The position numbers were made by a program, and so were the translations under genes. Below, piece by piece: positions 20,846 through 29,667 of a stretch of 64,000 nucleotides of DNA (positions within the stretch are counted from its first letter, which is position 1; every line of letters starts with the position of its first letter). This DNA comes from Staphylococcus hyicus. GTDB lineage: Bacteria > Bacillota > Bacilli > Staphylococcales > Staphylococcaceae. The notes under the pieces were generated by a model that was given only the letters and a program-made list of their open reading frames with translations, was not told the DNA's origin and searched no databases. The stretch spans positions 1,240,001-1,304,000 of the forward strand of contig NZ_CP008747.1 of the NCBI RefSeq assembly GCF_000816085.1, given 5' to 3'.

Positions 20846-20887
20846 CTTAAATATAAGTATAACACATTAACAAGGAGTGCTTTTTTC

Positions 20888-21898
20888 ATGACGACAAAGA
20901 TTGCGATTAACGGTTTAGGCCGTATCGGCCGTATGGTTTTAAGAATTGCATTAAATAGAGAGGATATTGAGGTCGTTGCGATTAACGCAAGTTATCCACC
21001 AGAGACGATTGCACATCTTCTTAAATATGATACAACTCACGGACGTTTCAACAAAGACGTTCAACCAATTGAAAATGGGATTAAAGTAGATGGCAAAGAC
21101 ATTAAATTAGTCTCTGATCGCAACCCTGAAAATTTACCTTGGAAATCTCTAGAAATTGATGTAGTTATTGAAGCAACTGGTAAATTCAATCACGGTGATA
21201 AAGCAGATGCGCACATTAAAGCGGGGGCAAAAAAAGTTTTATTAACAGGACCTTCAAAAGGCGGACATGTCCAAACTATCGTAAAAGGTGTCAATGATAA
21301 AGATCTAGATGTTGACACGTATGACATTTTTAGCAATGCATCATGTACAACAAATTGTTTGGCGCCTGTAGCGAAAGTATTAAATGATCATTATGGTATT
21401 GAAAATGGGTTGATGACGACAGTTCATGCTGTGACGAATGATCAAAATAATTTGGATAATCCGCATAAGGACTTACGTCGTGCGCGCGCAGCATTTGAAA
21501 GTATTATTCCTACATCAACTGGTGCAGCTAAAGCGCTTGCATTAGTGTTACCGGAACTTGAAGGTAAATTACATGGTATGGCATTACGTGTACCAACTAA
21601 AAATGTATCACTCGTGGATTTAGTGGTAGATTTAAAACAACCGGTTACTAAAGAAGAAGTCAATCAATTGTTTAGAGATCATCAACTCGGCGGCGTCATT
21701 GATATTGTAGATGAACCGCTCGTATCAGATGACTTTAAAACAGATAGTCATTCAGCTATTATAGATGCGCAATCTACTATCGTTATGGGAGATAGAAAAG
21801 TAAAAGTACTCGCTTGGTATGATAACGAATGGGGCTACTCTACTCGCGTTGTGGATGTATTACAACAAATAGCAAATGCAATTAAAGTTACAGTTTAA
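20888..21898 (+). CDS. gapB: Glyceraldehyde-3-phosphate dehydrogenase, gluconeogenic type (GapB)
   Basis: GapB (336 aa) is a type I GAPDH. Seen: the Rossmann start INGLGRIGRM, the catalytic cysteine in SNASCTTNCLAP (about 155), HAVTNDQNN, and WYDNEWGYSTR near the C-terminus. It is assigned as GapB rather than glycolytic GapA because it stands alone between coaE and nrdR instead of heading a cggR-pgk-tpi operon, as in Bacillus and Staphylococcus. By family it works in the gluconeogenic direction and prefers NADP+. The SD AAGGAG is about 10 nt upstream. Confidence 0.93.
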   Translation: MTTKIAINGLGRIGRMVLRIALNREDIEVVAINASYPPETIAHLLKYDTTHGRFNKDVQPIENGIKVDGKDIKLVSDRNPENLPWKSLEIDVVIEATGKFNHGDKADAHIKAGAKKVLLTGPSKGGHVQTIVKGVNDKDLDVDTYDIFSNASCTTNCLAPVAKVLNDHYGIENGLMTTVHAVTNDQNNLDNPHKDLRRARAAFESIIPTSTGAAKALALVLPELEGKLHGMALRVPTKNVSLVDLVVDLKQPVTKEEVNQLFRDHQLGGVIDIVDEPLVSDDFKTDSHSAIIDAQSTIVMGDRKVKVLAWYDNEWGYSTRVVDVLQQIANAIKVTV

Positions 21899-21955
21899 GT
21901 TGTAAATGGATAACATATATGTGGTTTAACGCTAAAAAGAGGATTTTTCTCGATT

Positions 21956-21990
21956 AGGGTCAAGGTGAAATGTATACCTTGATCCTTTTT
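21956..21990 (+). terminator. Terminator after gapB
   Basis: AGGGTCAAGGT / ACCTTGATCCT makes an 11-bp stem with one wobble and a 9-nt loop, then TTTTT. Confidence 0.85.
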
Positions 21991-22063
21991 AGTTACTGTC
22001 CTTTTGATATTAAATTAGTTTGTAGTATAATGAAACAAAATTACTGAAGAAGGTGAAAAAGTC

Positions 22064-22531
22064 GTGAAATGCCCTAAATGTCAACATACGCACGCCCGTG
22101 TTGTGGATTCAAGACATGTAGATGACCTAAATGCAATTAGAAGAAGACGTGAATGTGAACATTGTGGAACACGTTTCACAACTTTTGAGCACATTGAAAT
22201 GAGCCCGCTCATTGTTGTAAAAAAAGATGGTACGAGAGAGCAATTTAACCGTGAAAAAATATTAAATGGTTTGGTGCGTTCTTGTGAAAAGCGGCCGGTA
22301 CGTTTTCAAAAGTTAGAGGAAATAACGAACCAAGTAGAATGGAAGTTAAGAGATTCTGGTATGGCAGAAATATCTTCTAGAGATATTGGAGAGCATGTAA
22401 TGGATTTATTAATTGACGTTGATCAGGTATCTTATGTGAGATTTGCATCTGTGTATCGTGAATTTAAAGATGTGGATCAACTGCTAAAATCTATGCAAGG
22501 TATTATTAAAGACAATAGGCGGAGTGAGTAA
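22064..22531 (+). CDS. nrdR: Transcriptional repressor NrdR
   Basis: NrdR (155 aa) represses ribonucleotide reductase genes in response to ATP/dATP. The N-terminal zinc ribbon is CPKC...CEHC (C3, C6, C31, C34), followed by RFTTFE and an ATP-cone domain beginning [15 protein letters not shown]. Start is GTG at 22064 with GAAGGTG as SD, giving the invariant N-terminus MKCPKC. It heads the nrdR-dnaB-dnaI cluster. Its target nrd genes are not in this window. Confidence 0.97.
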   Translation: MKCPKCQHTHARVVDSRHVDDLNAIRRRRECEHCGTRFTTFEHIEMSPLIVVKKDGTREQFNREKILNGLVRSCEKRPVRFQKLEEITNQVEWKLRDSGMAEISSRDIGEHVMDLLIDVDQVSYVRFASVYREFKDVDQLLKSMQGIIKDNRRSE

Positions 22532-22532
22532 T

Positions 22533-23900
22533 ATGGTGACTATGTATACGAATCAACTTCATGCACATGATGGTTTTGTGGTCATACGTCCTTATTATAA
22601 CCATCGTCTGCATCAAGAAGTGCTCAATCGCCTATTTATTCCACTTATCGGCGCGGATGCAGTGAGTTATTATCAATATTTAGAACAATTTTCAGCGAGT
22701 CGTTTTGATTCAGGTTACACACATTATACAATCATGTCAGAATTAAAAATTAACTTATTAAAGTTTCGTGAAAAGTTGGATTTATTAGAAGGTATTGGAC
22801 TGCTTAAGACTTATGTGAGACATTCAAATCAAACTACACAATTTGTTTATGAGCTTATTGCACCACCGTCACCGTATCAATTTTTTAATGACCCAATGTT
22901 ATCCGTATATTTTTATCAAGTTGTTGGTCAATCGCGCTTTCATGATATCAAACGTTTTTTTATTCCTAAAACAATGGATTTAAAAGAATTTACAGATGTG
23001 ACTAAAAAATTCACGGATGTATTTAAAGTACCTCAACAATCACAACGTACAAATGAAAGAGATCTTGTTGAACATGATTATGCAGGTATTGATTTATCTG
23101 ATGTTTATTTTGATTTTGATTTATTAAAAGACATGTTACAAACGCATTATGTGAGTCGCGATGTCATTAGTGAGCCGAATAAAACGACAATTATTCAACT
23201 CGCTACATTGTATCGTTTATCTCCAGATGTCATGAAAACAGTCATTTTAAAATCACTAAATAGTGATCAAAGTCTTTCTATTCCTACATTGCGTAAAACA
23301 GCGCAAGAATATTATATGATTGAAAATCAACAAGAATTGCCGTCACTTGTTGCTTCAAAAGTCACGACGTCGTCACAAACAACACAAGAATCAACGAATA
23401 CAGAGGTGACAAATTGGGAAGAATGGTATGATATGTTGGATAATACTAGTCCGATTGTCATGTTGACTTCTTGGGGGGATGCGGAACCCACACCGCAACA
23501 AAAAGCGATGATAGAAGATTTGATTACGCGAGAAAAATTAAGTTTTGGCGCTATCAATGTATTACTTCAATATGTCATGTTAACAAAAGACCAAAATCTA
23601 CCTAAAAATTATGTTCTTTCCGTTGCTTCGAGTTGGAAGAAAAATAAAGTGACAGATGCGAGATCTGCACATGAGCTTGCTCAAAAAATAAAACAAAACC
23701 AAACACAAAGTTATACAAAATCTCAACCCTCTCAGTACCGCTATAAACAACAGATGCAATCGTTAGAGAAAACGCCACGGTGGTTAACCCATCCAGAAGA
23801 ATTTGAGCTAAAAAAAGAAGATCAAGCACATCTTGAAAAGGAAAAAACAGCTTTTTTAAATAAGTTGAAGAACAAAAAACGGGCAGGTGAAAAAGAATGA
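22533..23900 (+). CDS. dnaB: Replication initiation and membrane attachment protein DnaB
   Basis: This is the Gram-positive DnaB, a helicase co-loader, not the hexameric helicase. It has a winged-helix-like N-terminal region (PLIGADAVSYYQYLEQ), a second DnaB/DnaD repeat around 330-380 (EDLITREKLSFGAINVLLQY) and a charged C-terminal tail. The reading frame is open upstream to a GTG at 22524, but the SD AGGCGGAG lies on top of that codon; the ATG at 22533, 8 nt past the SD and 1 nt past the nrdR stop, is preferred (455 aa). The stop overlaps dnaI by 4 nt. The middle of the protein is poorly conserved, which is normal for the family. Confidence 0.92.
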   Translation: MVTMYTNQLHAHDGFVVIRPYYNHRLHQEVLNRLFIPLIGADAVSYYQYLEQFSASRFDSGYTHYTIMSELKINLLKFREKLDLLEGIGLLKTYVRHSNQTTQFVYELIAPPSPYQFFNDPMLSVYFYQVVGQSRFHDIKRFFIPKTMDLKEFTDVTKKFTDVFKVPQQSQRTNERDLVEHDYAGIDLSDVYFDFDLLKDMLQTHYVSRDVISEPNKTTIIQLATLYRLSPDVMKTVILKSLNSDQSLSIPTLRKTAQEYYMIENQQELPSLVASKVTTSSQTTQESTNTEVTNWEEWYDMLDNTSPIVMLTSWGDAEPTPQQKAMIEDLITREKLSFGAINVLLQYVMLTKDQNLPKNYVLSVASSWKKNKVTDARSAHELAQKIKQNQTQSYTKSQPSQYRYKQQMQSLEKTPRWLTHPEEFELKKEDQAHLEKEKTAFLNKLKNKKRAGEKE

Positions 23901-24820
23901 AATCATTTCGTCACATTATGGGTTCGAATGATGCCTTTGAACAGCGTATTGCTAAAATTAAACGTGATGTCTTAAAAGATCCAGATGTTAAACGATTTTT
24001 AGACGACCATCAACAAGAATTAACGAATCGTATGATTGATGAAGATTTGAATATACTTCAAGAATATAAAGACCAACAAAAGCATTGTGATGATGACCAT
24101 TCATTTGAAAACTGTCCAAACTTTGTAAAAGGACACATTCCCGAATTGTACATTGAAAACAATCGCATAAAAATCAAATATACGCCATGTCCTTGTAAAA
24201 TCAAACATGATGAAGCAAAGTTTTATAGTAATATGATTACTTCCTTTCATATGCATCCCGAAACGTTAAATGCAAAAATTAAAGATATTTATATGAATCG
24301 AAGAAATCGTTTAGAACTTGCGATGCGTTTAGATGATATGATAGATCAAATTATTGCGAAACAACCGACGCAAGGCCTTTATTTATATGGAGAATTTGGT
24401 ACTGGAAAATCATTTATATTAGGCGCAATTGCTAATGAACTTAAAAGTAATCGCGTACCATCTACAATTATTTATGTACCGGAATTTATCCGTACCTTAA
24501 AAAATGGCTTTAAAGATGGTTCGACGGATCGTCGAGTTAAAGAAGTGAGAGAAGCGCAGGTATTATTTTTAGATGATATTGGTGCTGAAGAAATATCTCC
24601 GTGGGTAAGAGACGAGGTGTTAGGACCGATTCTACACTATCGTATGATACAAGATTTACCTACGTTTTTTAGTTCGAATTTAAACTTAGATGAACTTGAA
24701 CATCATTTATCTGTGACAAGAGGTGGGACTGAAGTGACTAAAGCCGCTCGAATTATGGAGCGAATTAAAACTTTAGCCGAACCTTATCGATTAGAGGGAG
24801 AAAATTATAGAAAACGTTGA
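23897..24820 (+). CDS. dnaI: Primosomal helicase loader DnaI
   Basis: DnaI (307 aa) is the AAA+ loader that places the replicative helicase on DNA together with DnaB and DnaD. The N-terminal half has a cysteine/histidine zinc-binding region (HCDDDHSFENCPNF, then CPCKIKH). The C-terminal ATPase has Walker A GEFGTGKSF (about 167), Walker B VLFLDDIGAEE (about 225) and a sensor arginine region near SNLNLDELE. It starts in an ATGA overlap with dnaB, so translation is coupled. The thrS promoter begins within its last codons. Confidence 0.95.
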   Translation: MKSFRHIMGSNDAFEQRIAKIKRDVLKDPDVKRFLDDHQQELTNRMIDEDLNILQEYKDQQKHCDDDHSFENCPNFVKGHIPELYIENNRIKIKYTPCPCKIKHDEAKFYSNMITSFHMHPETLNAKIKDIYMNRRNRLELAMRLDDMIDQIIAKQPTQGLYLYGEFGTGKSFILGAIANELKSNRVPSTIIYVPEFIRTLKNGFKDGSTDRRVKEVREAQVLFLDDIGAEEISPWVRDEVLGPILHYRMIQDLPTFFSSNLNLDELEHHLSVTRGGTEVTKAARIMERIKTLAEPYRLEGENYRKR

Positions 24821-24844
24821 AAAAAAATTAAAAAGCGCTATAAT
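24817..24844 (+). promoter_or_regulatory. thrS promoter
   Basis: TTGAAA (24817-24822) overlaps the dnaI stop; 16 nt later is a perfect TATAAT (24839-24844). Transcription would start near 24851 and enter the T-box leader. Confidence 0.75.
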
Positions 24845-24850
24845 GAAAGT

Positions 24851-25086
24851 AACTAAATGACGACAAAAATAGAGGATAAGATGTTATATAGTCTATTATA
24901 CAGAGAGCTACCGTTTGATGAGAGTGTAGTTAATAACGTATAGCATTACTCCCTCAGTATGACATTTGTAATGAATGTCCGGCTCAAGACCGTTATCTTA
25001 AGTAGAGTTTGCATAGCTTTATATGCATTACTAGGGTGGTACCGCGATGACCTCGTCCCTATATTGGGATGGGGTCTTTTTATTTT
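24851..25086 (+). promoter_or_regulatory. T-box riboswitch (threonyl-tRNA sensing) of thrS
   Basis: The leader has the conserved T-box sequence AGGGTGGTACCGCG (25033-25046), whose central bases pair with the acceptor end of uncharged tRNA. Stem I is built from ATACAGAGAG (24897-24906) and its partner CTCAGTAT region (about 24953-24960). On its 3' strand ACT (24948-24950) is the best candidate threonine specifier codon; this is tentative. A terminator follows directly. Uncharged tRNA-Thr should favour the antiterminator and raise thrS expression. Confidence 0.92.
25049..25086 (+). terminator. Regulated terminator of the thrS T-box
   Basis: GACCTCGTCCC / GGGATGGGGTC forms an 11-bp stem with wobbles around a short loop, followed by TTTTTATTTT. 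It overlaps the sequence that pairs with the T-box sequence in the antiterminator state. Confidence 0.88.
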
Positions 25087-25113
25087 AGTCGTTAAAATTT
25101 GAGGAGGATGTAT

Positions 25114-27051
25114 ATGTCACAAATCATGATTCGTTTTCCAGATGGAAATGAAAAAAGTTTTGAAAAAGGGATAACAACTGAAGAAATAGCGCAATCGATT
25201 AGTCCAGGTCTTCGTAAAAAAGCAGTCGCAGGGAAATTCAATCACCAAATGGTCGATTTAACACGTCCATTAGAAGAAAATGGTGAAATAGAAATTATTA
25301 CACCAGGTAGTGAAGAGGCCTTAGAAGTTCTACGTCATTCAACAGCGCATTTAATGGCACAGGCGCTAAAACGCTTATATGGAGATGTAAAGTTTGGGGT
25401 GGGGCCTGTCATTGAAGGTGGTTTCTATTATGATTTTGATATGAATGACAAAGTATCAAGTGATGACTTTGAAAAAATTGAGAAAACAATGAAACAAATC
25501 GTAAACGAAAACCATCCTATTACGCATCGTGTTGTGAGTCGGGATGAAGCAAAAGCATTTTTTAATGATGATCCATATAAACTAGAATTAATTGAAGCGA
25601 TTCCTGAAGATGAGAAGGTTACGCTATACACACAAGGTGAATTTACAGATTTATGTCGTGGTGTTCATGTGCCAACAACAGCTAAAATTAAAGAATTCAA
25701 ATTGTTATCTACTGCTGGAGCATACTGGCGAGGAGATAGTAATAACAAAATGCTTCAACGCATATATGGTACTGCATTTTTTGATAAAAAAGAATTAAAA
25801 GCACATTTAAAAATGCTTGAAGAACGTAAAGAGCGTGATCATCGTCGTATTGGTAAAGATTTAGAACTCTTCACTAACAATCAACTCGTAGGTGCTGGCT
25901 TACCATTATGGTTGCCAAATGGTGCTACGATACGACGTGAAATTGAACGGTATATTGTAGATAAAGAAGTAAGTTTAGGATACGATCACGTCTACACACC
26001 AATCATGGCGAATGTCAATCTATATAAAACATCTGGCCATTGGGATCACTACCAAGATGATATGTTCCCAGTCATGCAACTTGATGAGGATGAAGCGATG
26101 GTACTTCGTCCAATGAACTGCCCGCATCATATGATGATTTATGCGAATAAGCCACATTCATATCGTGAATTACCGATACGTATTGCAGAATTAGGTACAA
26201 TGCACCGTTACGAAGCGAGTGGTGCAGTATCGGGGTTACAACGTGTGCGTGGTATGACGTTAAATGATGCACATATCTTTGTACGACCTGATCAAATAAA
26301 AGATGAATTTAAACGAACTGTAAATATGATTATAGACGTGTACAAAGATTTTGGTTTTGAAGATTATCGTTTTAGATTAAGTTATCGTGATCCTGAAGAT
26401 AAGGAAAAATACTTCGATGACGATGATATGTGGAATAAAGCGGAATCGATGTTAAAAGAAGCAGTTGATGAACTTGGTCTTCAGTATGAAGAAGCATTAG
26501 GCGAAGCGGCATTTTACGGTCCGAAATTGGATGTTCAAGTAAAAACAGCGATGGGTAAAGAGGAAACATTATCTACAGTTCAACTTGATTTCTTATTGCC
26601 TGTCCGTTTCGACTTAAACTACATTGGTAAAGATGGTGAACAACATCGTCCTGTCGTGATACACCGTGGTGTCGTATCTACAATGGAGCGTTTTGTGGCG
26701 TTTTTAACTGAAGAGACAAAAGGTGTATTCCCAACATGGTTAGCACCGCAACAAGTAGAAATTATTCCAGTAAACGTTGAGTTGCATTACGATTATGCGA
26801 GACAACTTCAAGATGAATTAAAATCTCATGGTGTGCGCGTTCATATTGATGATAGAAATGAAAAAATGGGGTATAAAATACGTGAAGCACAAATGAAAAA
26901 GATTCCATACCAGCTTGTAGTAGGGGATAAAGAAGTTGAAAATCATGAAGTGAATGTTCGTAAATATGGCTCGAAAGATCAAGAGACAGTTGAAAAAGAC
27001 ACGTTTATTTGGAATTTAGTCGATGAAATTCGTTTGAAAAAGAAAAGATAA
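25114..27051 (+). CDS. thrS: Threonyl-tRNA synthetase
   Basis: ThrS (645 aa) charges tRNA-Thr. Domains: TGS (1-62), the editing domain with [10 protein letters not shown] (about 77) and its zinc-like HxxxH motif, class II catalytic core with MNCPHHM (about 335) and the arginine motif GLQRVRGMT, then an anticodon-binding domain from about 540. The frame is open upstream to a TTG at 25099, but that codon overlaps the SD GAGGAGG (25101-25107); the ATG at 25114 gives the usual 645-residue length. Controlled by the T-box leader just upstream. Confidence 0.98.
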   Translation: MSQIMIRFPDGNEKSFEKGITTEEIAQSISPGLRKKAVAGKFNHQMVDLTRPLEENGEIEIITPGSEEALEVLRHSTAHLMAQALKRLYGDVKFGVGPVIEGGFYYDFDMNDKVSSDDFEKIEKTMKQIVNENHPITHRVVSRDEAKAFFNDDPYKLELIEAIPEDEKVTLYTQGEFTDLCRGVHVPTTAKIKEFKLLSTAGAYWRGDSNNKMLQRIYGTAFFDKKELKAHLKMLEERKERDHRRIGKDLELFTNNQLVGAGLPLWLPNGATIRREIERYIVDKEVSLGYDHVYTPIMANVNLYKTSGHWDHYQDDMFPVMQLDEDEAMVLRPMNCPHHMMIYANKPHSYRELPIRIAELGTMHRYEASGAVSGLQRVRGMTLNDAHIFVRPDQIKDEFKRTVNMIIDVYKDFGFEDYRFRLSYRDPEDKEKYFDDDDMWNKAESMLKEAVDELGLQYEEALGEAAFYGPKLDVQVKTAMGKEETLSTVQLDFLLPVRFDLNYIGKDGEQHRPVVIHRGVVSTMERFVAFLTEETKGVFPTWLAPQQVEIIPVNVELHYDYARQLQDELKSHGVRVHIDDRNEKMGYKIREAQMKKIPYQLVVGDKEVENHEVNVRKYGSKDQETVEKDTFIWNLVDEIRLKKKR

Positions 27052-27052
27052 C

Positions 27053-27081
27053 TTGTCATTCAGAGCACTTTAAGCTATAGT
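27053..27081 (+). promoter_or_regulatory. Promoter of the lysine riboswitch-lysP transcript
   Basis: TTGTCA (27053-27058), exactly 17 nt, TATAGT (27076-27081). It starts 2 nt after the thrS stop codon. The predicted transcript begins near 27088, just before the aptamer. Confidence 0.78.
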
Positions 27082-27097
27082 ATATACAAATCTAAAA

Positions 27098-27285
27098 TTT
27101 AATAAAATTTAGTTAGAGGTTGCGTCTTTAATAAGTCGTTTGTCAGAAGTCGAATGGGGCATATGTTGCACAAATTAAAGGTAAAGACGCCGAAATAAAA
27201 GTTGATCCATCAACAACTTTTATTGGGCTGGTTTTCGAATAGGGACCAGACTGTCACAATAGTGGTGTGCTATCTATGTTGAAAT
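27098..27285 (+). promoter_or_regulatory. Lysine riboswitch (L box)
   Basis: Conserved aptamer blocks appear in order: AGAGGTTGCG (from 27115), AAGTCG, AAAGGTAAAGACGCCGAA (from 27176), a long hairpin AATAAAAGTTG / CAACTTTTATT, GGGCTGG, GACTGTCAC and GCTATCT (27269-27275). P1 is closed by AGTTAG / CTATCT with one mismatch. The order matches the lysC leader of Bacillus subtilis. A terminator follows 16 nt later, so lysine binding should end transcription before the permease gene. Confidence 0.9.
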
Positions 27286-27290
27286 ATAAA

Positions 27291-27330
27291 AACAAAGGTT
27301 GCATCCTCGATGTAACCTTTGTTTCTTTTT
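27291..27330 (+). terminator. Terminator of the lysine riboswitch
   Basis: A perfect 15-bp stem AACAAAGGTTGCATC / GATGTAACCTTTGTT (one mismatched pair near the loop at most) with a 3-nt loop is followed by TCTTTTT. It lies between the aptamer and the permease and is the likely regulatory output. Confidence 0.9.
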
Positions 27331-27402
27331 AAACAAAATACACATAAATCAAGGTAACGCAATGTTTACACCTACCTCTAAGTAAAGGGAAAGGATGTAT
27401 TT

Positions 27403-28911
27403 ATGAGTCAGGGAAATTTAGAAAATGAAAACACGGTTCAAAGGCACCTAAAAGATCGACACATTTCGATGATTGCTATTGGGGGTGCGATAGGTACAGG
27501 TTTATTTATGACGTCTGGTGGTGCTATTGGAGACGCTGGACCATTGGGAGCTTTGTTAGGCTATGCAATAATTGGTATTATGGTCTTTTTCTTAATGACA
27601 TCCTTAGGGGAGATGGCGACCTATCTACCTGTATCAGGGTCATTTAGCACATACGCTACTCGGTTTGTGGATCCTTCTTTAGGATTTGCTCTTGGATGGA
27701 ATTATTGGTTTAACTGGGTCATTACCGTCGCTGCAGATGTCACAATAGCTGCTCAAGTTATACAATATTGGGCGCCATTACAATTTTTACCAGCATGGGC
27801 ATGGAGTTGCTTGTTCATGTGTATCATCTTCAGTTTAAATGCTTTATCTGTCAAAGTTTATGGCGAAAGCGAATATTGGTTCGCATTTATCAAAGTAGCA
27901 ACAGTCATTATTTTCATAATCGTAGGTTTACTCACTATTGTGGGGATTATGGGCGGCCAAGCTGTAGGATTTGATACGTTCACGAAAGGCGATGGACCGA
28001 TTTTAGGTGGTAGCTTTGGTGGTAGTTTACTTGCTGTTTTTGGTGTGTTTTTAATCGCCGGCTTCTCATTCCAAGGCACAGAACTTGTTGGTATTACAGC
28101 AGGCGAATCTGAAAACCCACAACGCGCAGTGCCGAAAGCGATTAAACAAGTTTTTTGGCGTATATTACTTTTCTACATTTTAGCTATTTTCATCATTGGG
28201 ATGTTAATTCCATATGATAACCCAGCATTGATGGGTGGCGGAAATGATATTGCAACATCACCATTTACATTAGTATTTAAAAATGCGGGATTGGCTTTTG
28301 CAGCTTCATTTATGAATGCAGTTATTTTGACATCTGTATTGTCTGCAGGAAATTCAGGTATGTATGCAAGTACACGCATGCTGTATTCAATGAGTAAGGA
28401 TGGACTCGCTGCACGTATTTTCGGAAATACAAATAAAAACGGCACGCCGATTATCTCAATGCTTGCAACAGCTACGATTGTTGTCCTAATCTTCATCGTT
28501 CAACAAGTAAGTGGTAACGCGTATGAATATATTGTAGCTGCAAGTGGCTTGACTGGATTTATTGCGTGGGTTGGTATTGCAATAAGTCATTATCGCTTTA
28601 GAAAAGCATTTGAAGCGCAAAATTATGATAAAGACAAACTGGTTTATAAAGCAAAATTATTTCCATTTGGCCCAATACTCGCTGGTGTTTTATGTGTAGT
28701 TGTGATTATCGGTCAAGATGTAGACTTCATTCAAAGTGGTAACTTTGATTTTAATCGTTTCCTAATCACGTATATGGGTATTCCAGTGTTTTTAGGATTC
28801 TTTCTCTACCATAAGTTGAGATATAAAACAAAATTAATACCTTTAAATGATGTGAACTTAGATCCTTCTATTTCAACGAAAGAAAAAAACTTTCAGAAAC
28901 ATGTTGACTAA
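27403..28911 (+). CDS. lysP: Lysine-specific amino acid permease
   Basis: This 502-residue protein is an APC-family amino acid:H+ symporter. The N-terminus has the family signature HISMIAIGGAIGTGLFMTSG in the first helix, with about 12 hydrophobic helices in all, GFSFQGTELVGITAGE around helix 6 and a charged cytoplasmic tail. Family alone gives only amino acid transport; the lysine riboswitch directly upstream makes lysine the substrate by strong inference. SD AAGGGAAAGG before ATG. The infC promoter overlaps its stop codon. Confidence 0.92.
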   Translation: MSQGNLENENTVQRHLKDRHISMIAIGGAIGTGLFMTSGGAIGDAGPLGALLGYAIIGIMVFFLMTSLGEMATYLPVSGSFSTYATRFVDPSLGFALGWNYWFNWVITVAADVTIAAQVIQYWAPLQFLPAWAWSCLFMCIIFSLNALSVKVYGESEYWFAFIKVATVIIFIIVGLLTIVGIMGGQAVGFDTFTKGDGPILGGSFGGSLLAVFGVFLIAGFSFQGTELVGITAGESENPQRAVPKAIKQVFWRILLFYILAIFIIGMLIPYDNPALMGGGNDIATSPFTLVFKNAGLAFAASFMNAVILTSVLSAGNSGMYASTRMLYSMSKDGLAARIFGNTNKNGTPIISMLATATIVVLIFIVQQVSGNAYEYIVAASGLTGFIAWVGIAISHYRFRKAFEAQNYDKDKLVYKAKLFPFGPILAGVLCVVVIIGQDVDFIQSGNFDFNRFLITYMGIPVFLGFFLYHKLRYKTKLIPLNDVNLDPSISTKEKNFQKHVD

Positions 28912-28932
28912 TTCGTAACAACTTGGTATAGT
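28904..28932 (+). promoter_or_regulatory. infC-rpmI-rplT promoter
   Basis: TTGACT (28904-28909), exactly 17 nt, TATAGT (28927-28932). The -35 box overlaps the lysP stop codon. The start of transcription is predicted near 28939, leaving a leader of about 180 nt. Confidence 0.8.
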
Positions 28933-28938
28933 TATTTT

Positions 28939-29108
28939 TGTTGATTACGAAACGGACCAAGTAGAAGCACCCGCTTCTCACCTGTAGCGACGCATCAAGC
29001 AGTTGGCAGGTAAACGATAAACATGTGAAGAACGTTCATGTTATTGAAGAGGCGGGGACATAAGATGTCCTCGCTTCTTTTTGTACTTGGACCATTCGTA
29101 AAACTATT
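28939..29108 (+). promoter_or_regulatory. infC operon leader, L20-type autoregulatory element
   Basis: The leader holds AGAAGC / GCTTCT (28963-28978), ACCTG...CAGGT, and AACATG...CATGTT hairpins, then an intrinsic terminator. Its 5' GGACCAAGTA (28954-28963) pairs with TACTTGGACC (29084-29093), and ACGAA (28947-28951) with TTCGT (29095-29099), a closing helix of about 14 bp across 130 nt. In Bacillus the corresponding leader is bound by ribosomal protein L20, which triggers early termination; the third gene here encodes L20. Confidence 0.8.
29046..29083 (+). terminator. Leader terminator upstream of infC
   Basis: GAAGAGGCGGGGACAT / ATGTCCTCGCTTC forms a long stem with a 3-nt loop and small bulges, followed by TTTTTG. 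It lies inside the infC leader, so it is conditional rather than an operon end. Confidence 0.85.
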
Positions 29109-29121
29109 GGAGGTGTCAACC

Positions 29122-29640
29122 ATAGCTAAGGATCAAACGCAAGTAAACGAAAAGATTCGCGCAAAAGAATTACGTGTTATCGGTCAAAACGGTGACCAAA
29201 TTGGTTTGAAAACCAAACATGAAGCATTAGAGATGGCAGATCGACTAGGATTAGATGTCGTTGTTGTTGCACCTAATGCAAAACCGCCTGTTGCTCGTAT
29301 TATGGACTATGGTAAGTACAAATTTGAGCAACAAAAGAAAGAAAAAGAAATGAAAAAGAAACAAAAAATTATCAACGTGAAAGAAATTCGTTTAAGCCCA
29401 ACAATTGAAGAACATGACTTCAATACGAAACTTAAAAACGGACGCAAATTCTTATCAAAAGGTGATAAAGTTAAAGTTTCAATTCGTTTCAGAGGGCGTG
29501 CAATTACACATAAAGAAATCGGCCAACGCGTTTTAGAAAAGTTTGCAGATGAATGTAAAGACATCGCATCTGTTGAACAAAAACCTAAAATGGAAGGGCG
29601 TCAAATGTTTCTTATGTTAGCGCCAACTAACGAAAAATAA
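29122..29640 (+). CDS. infC: Translation initiation factor IF-3, ATA start
   Basis: IF-3 binds the 30S subunit and checks start-codon pairing. The N-domain ([20 protein letters not shown]) and linker rich in lysine ([11 protein letters not shown]) are followed by the C-domain with [13 protein letters not shown] and [12 protein letters not shown]. No ATG/GTG/TTG has a usable SD: GGAGGTG (29109-29115) sits 6 nt before ATA at 29122, giving 172 aa. The in-frame GTG at 29113, likely chosen by automatic annotation (175 aa), is part of that SD. infC genes of other bacteria use AUU or similar weak starts for self-control by IF-3. First gene of infC-rpmI-rplT. Confidence 0.93.
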   Translation: MAKDQTQVNEKIRAKELRVIGQNGDQIGLKTKHEALEMADRLGLDVVVVAPNAKPPVARIMDYGKYKFEQQKKEKEMKKKQKIINVKEIRLSPTIEEHDFNTKLKNGRKFLSKGDKVKVSIRFRGRAITHKEIGQRVLEKFADECKDIASVEQKPKMEGRQMFLMLAPTNEK

Positions 29641-29667
29641 ACAACGATTAAATAGGAGGAACTCACT

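Noticed and set aside
25099..25113. TTG start for thrS
   Set aside because: The codon overlaps the SD GAGGAGG; the ATG at 25114 gives the standard 645 residues.
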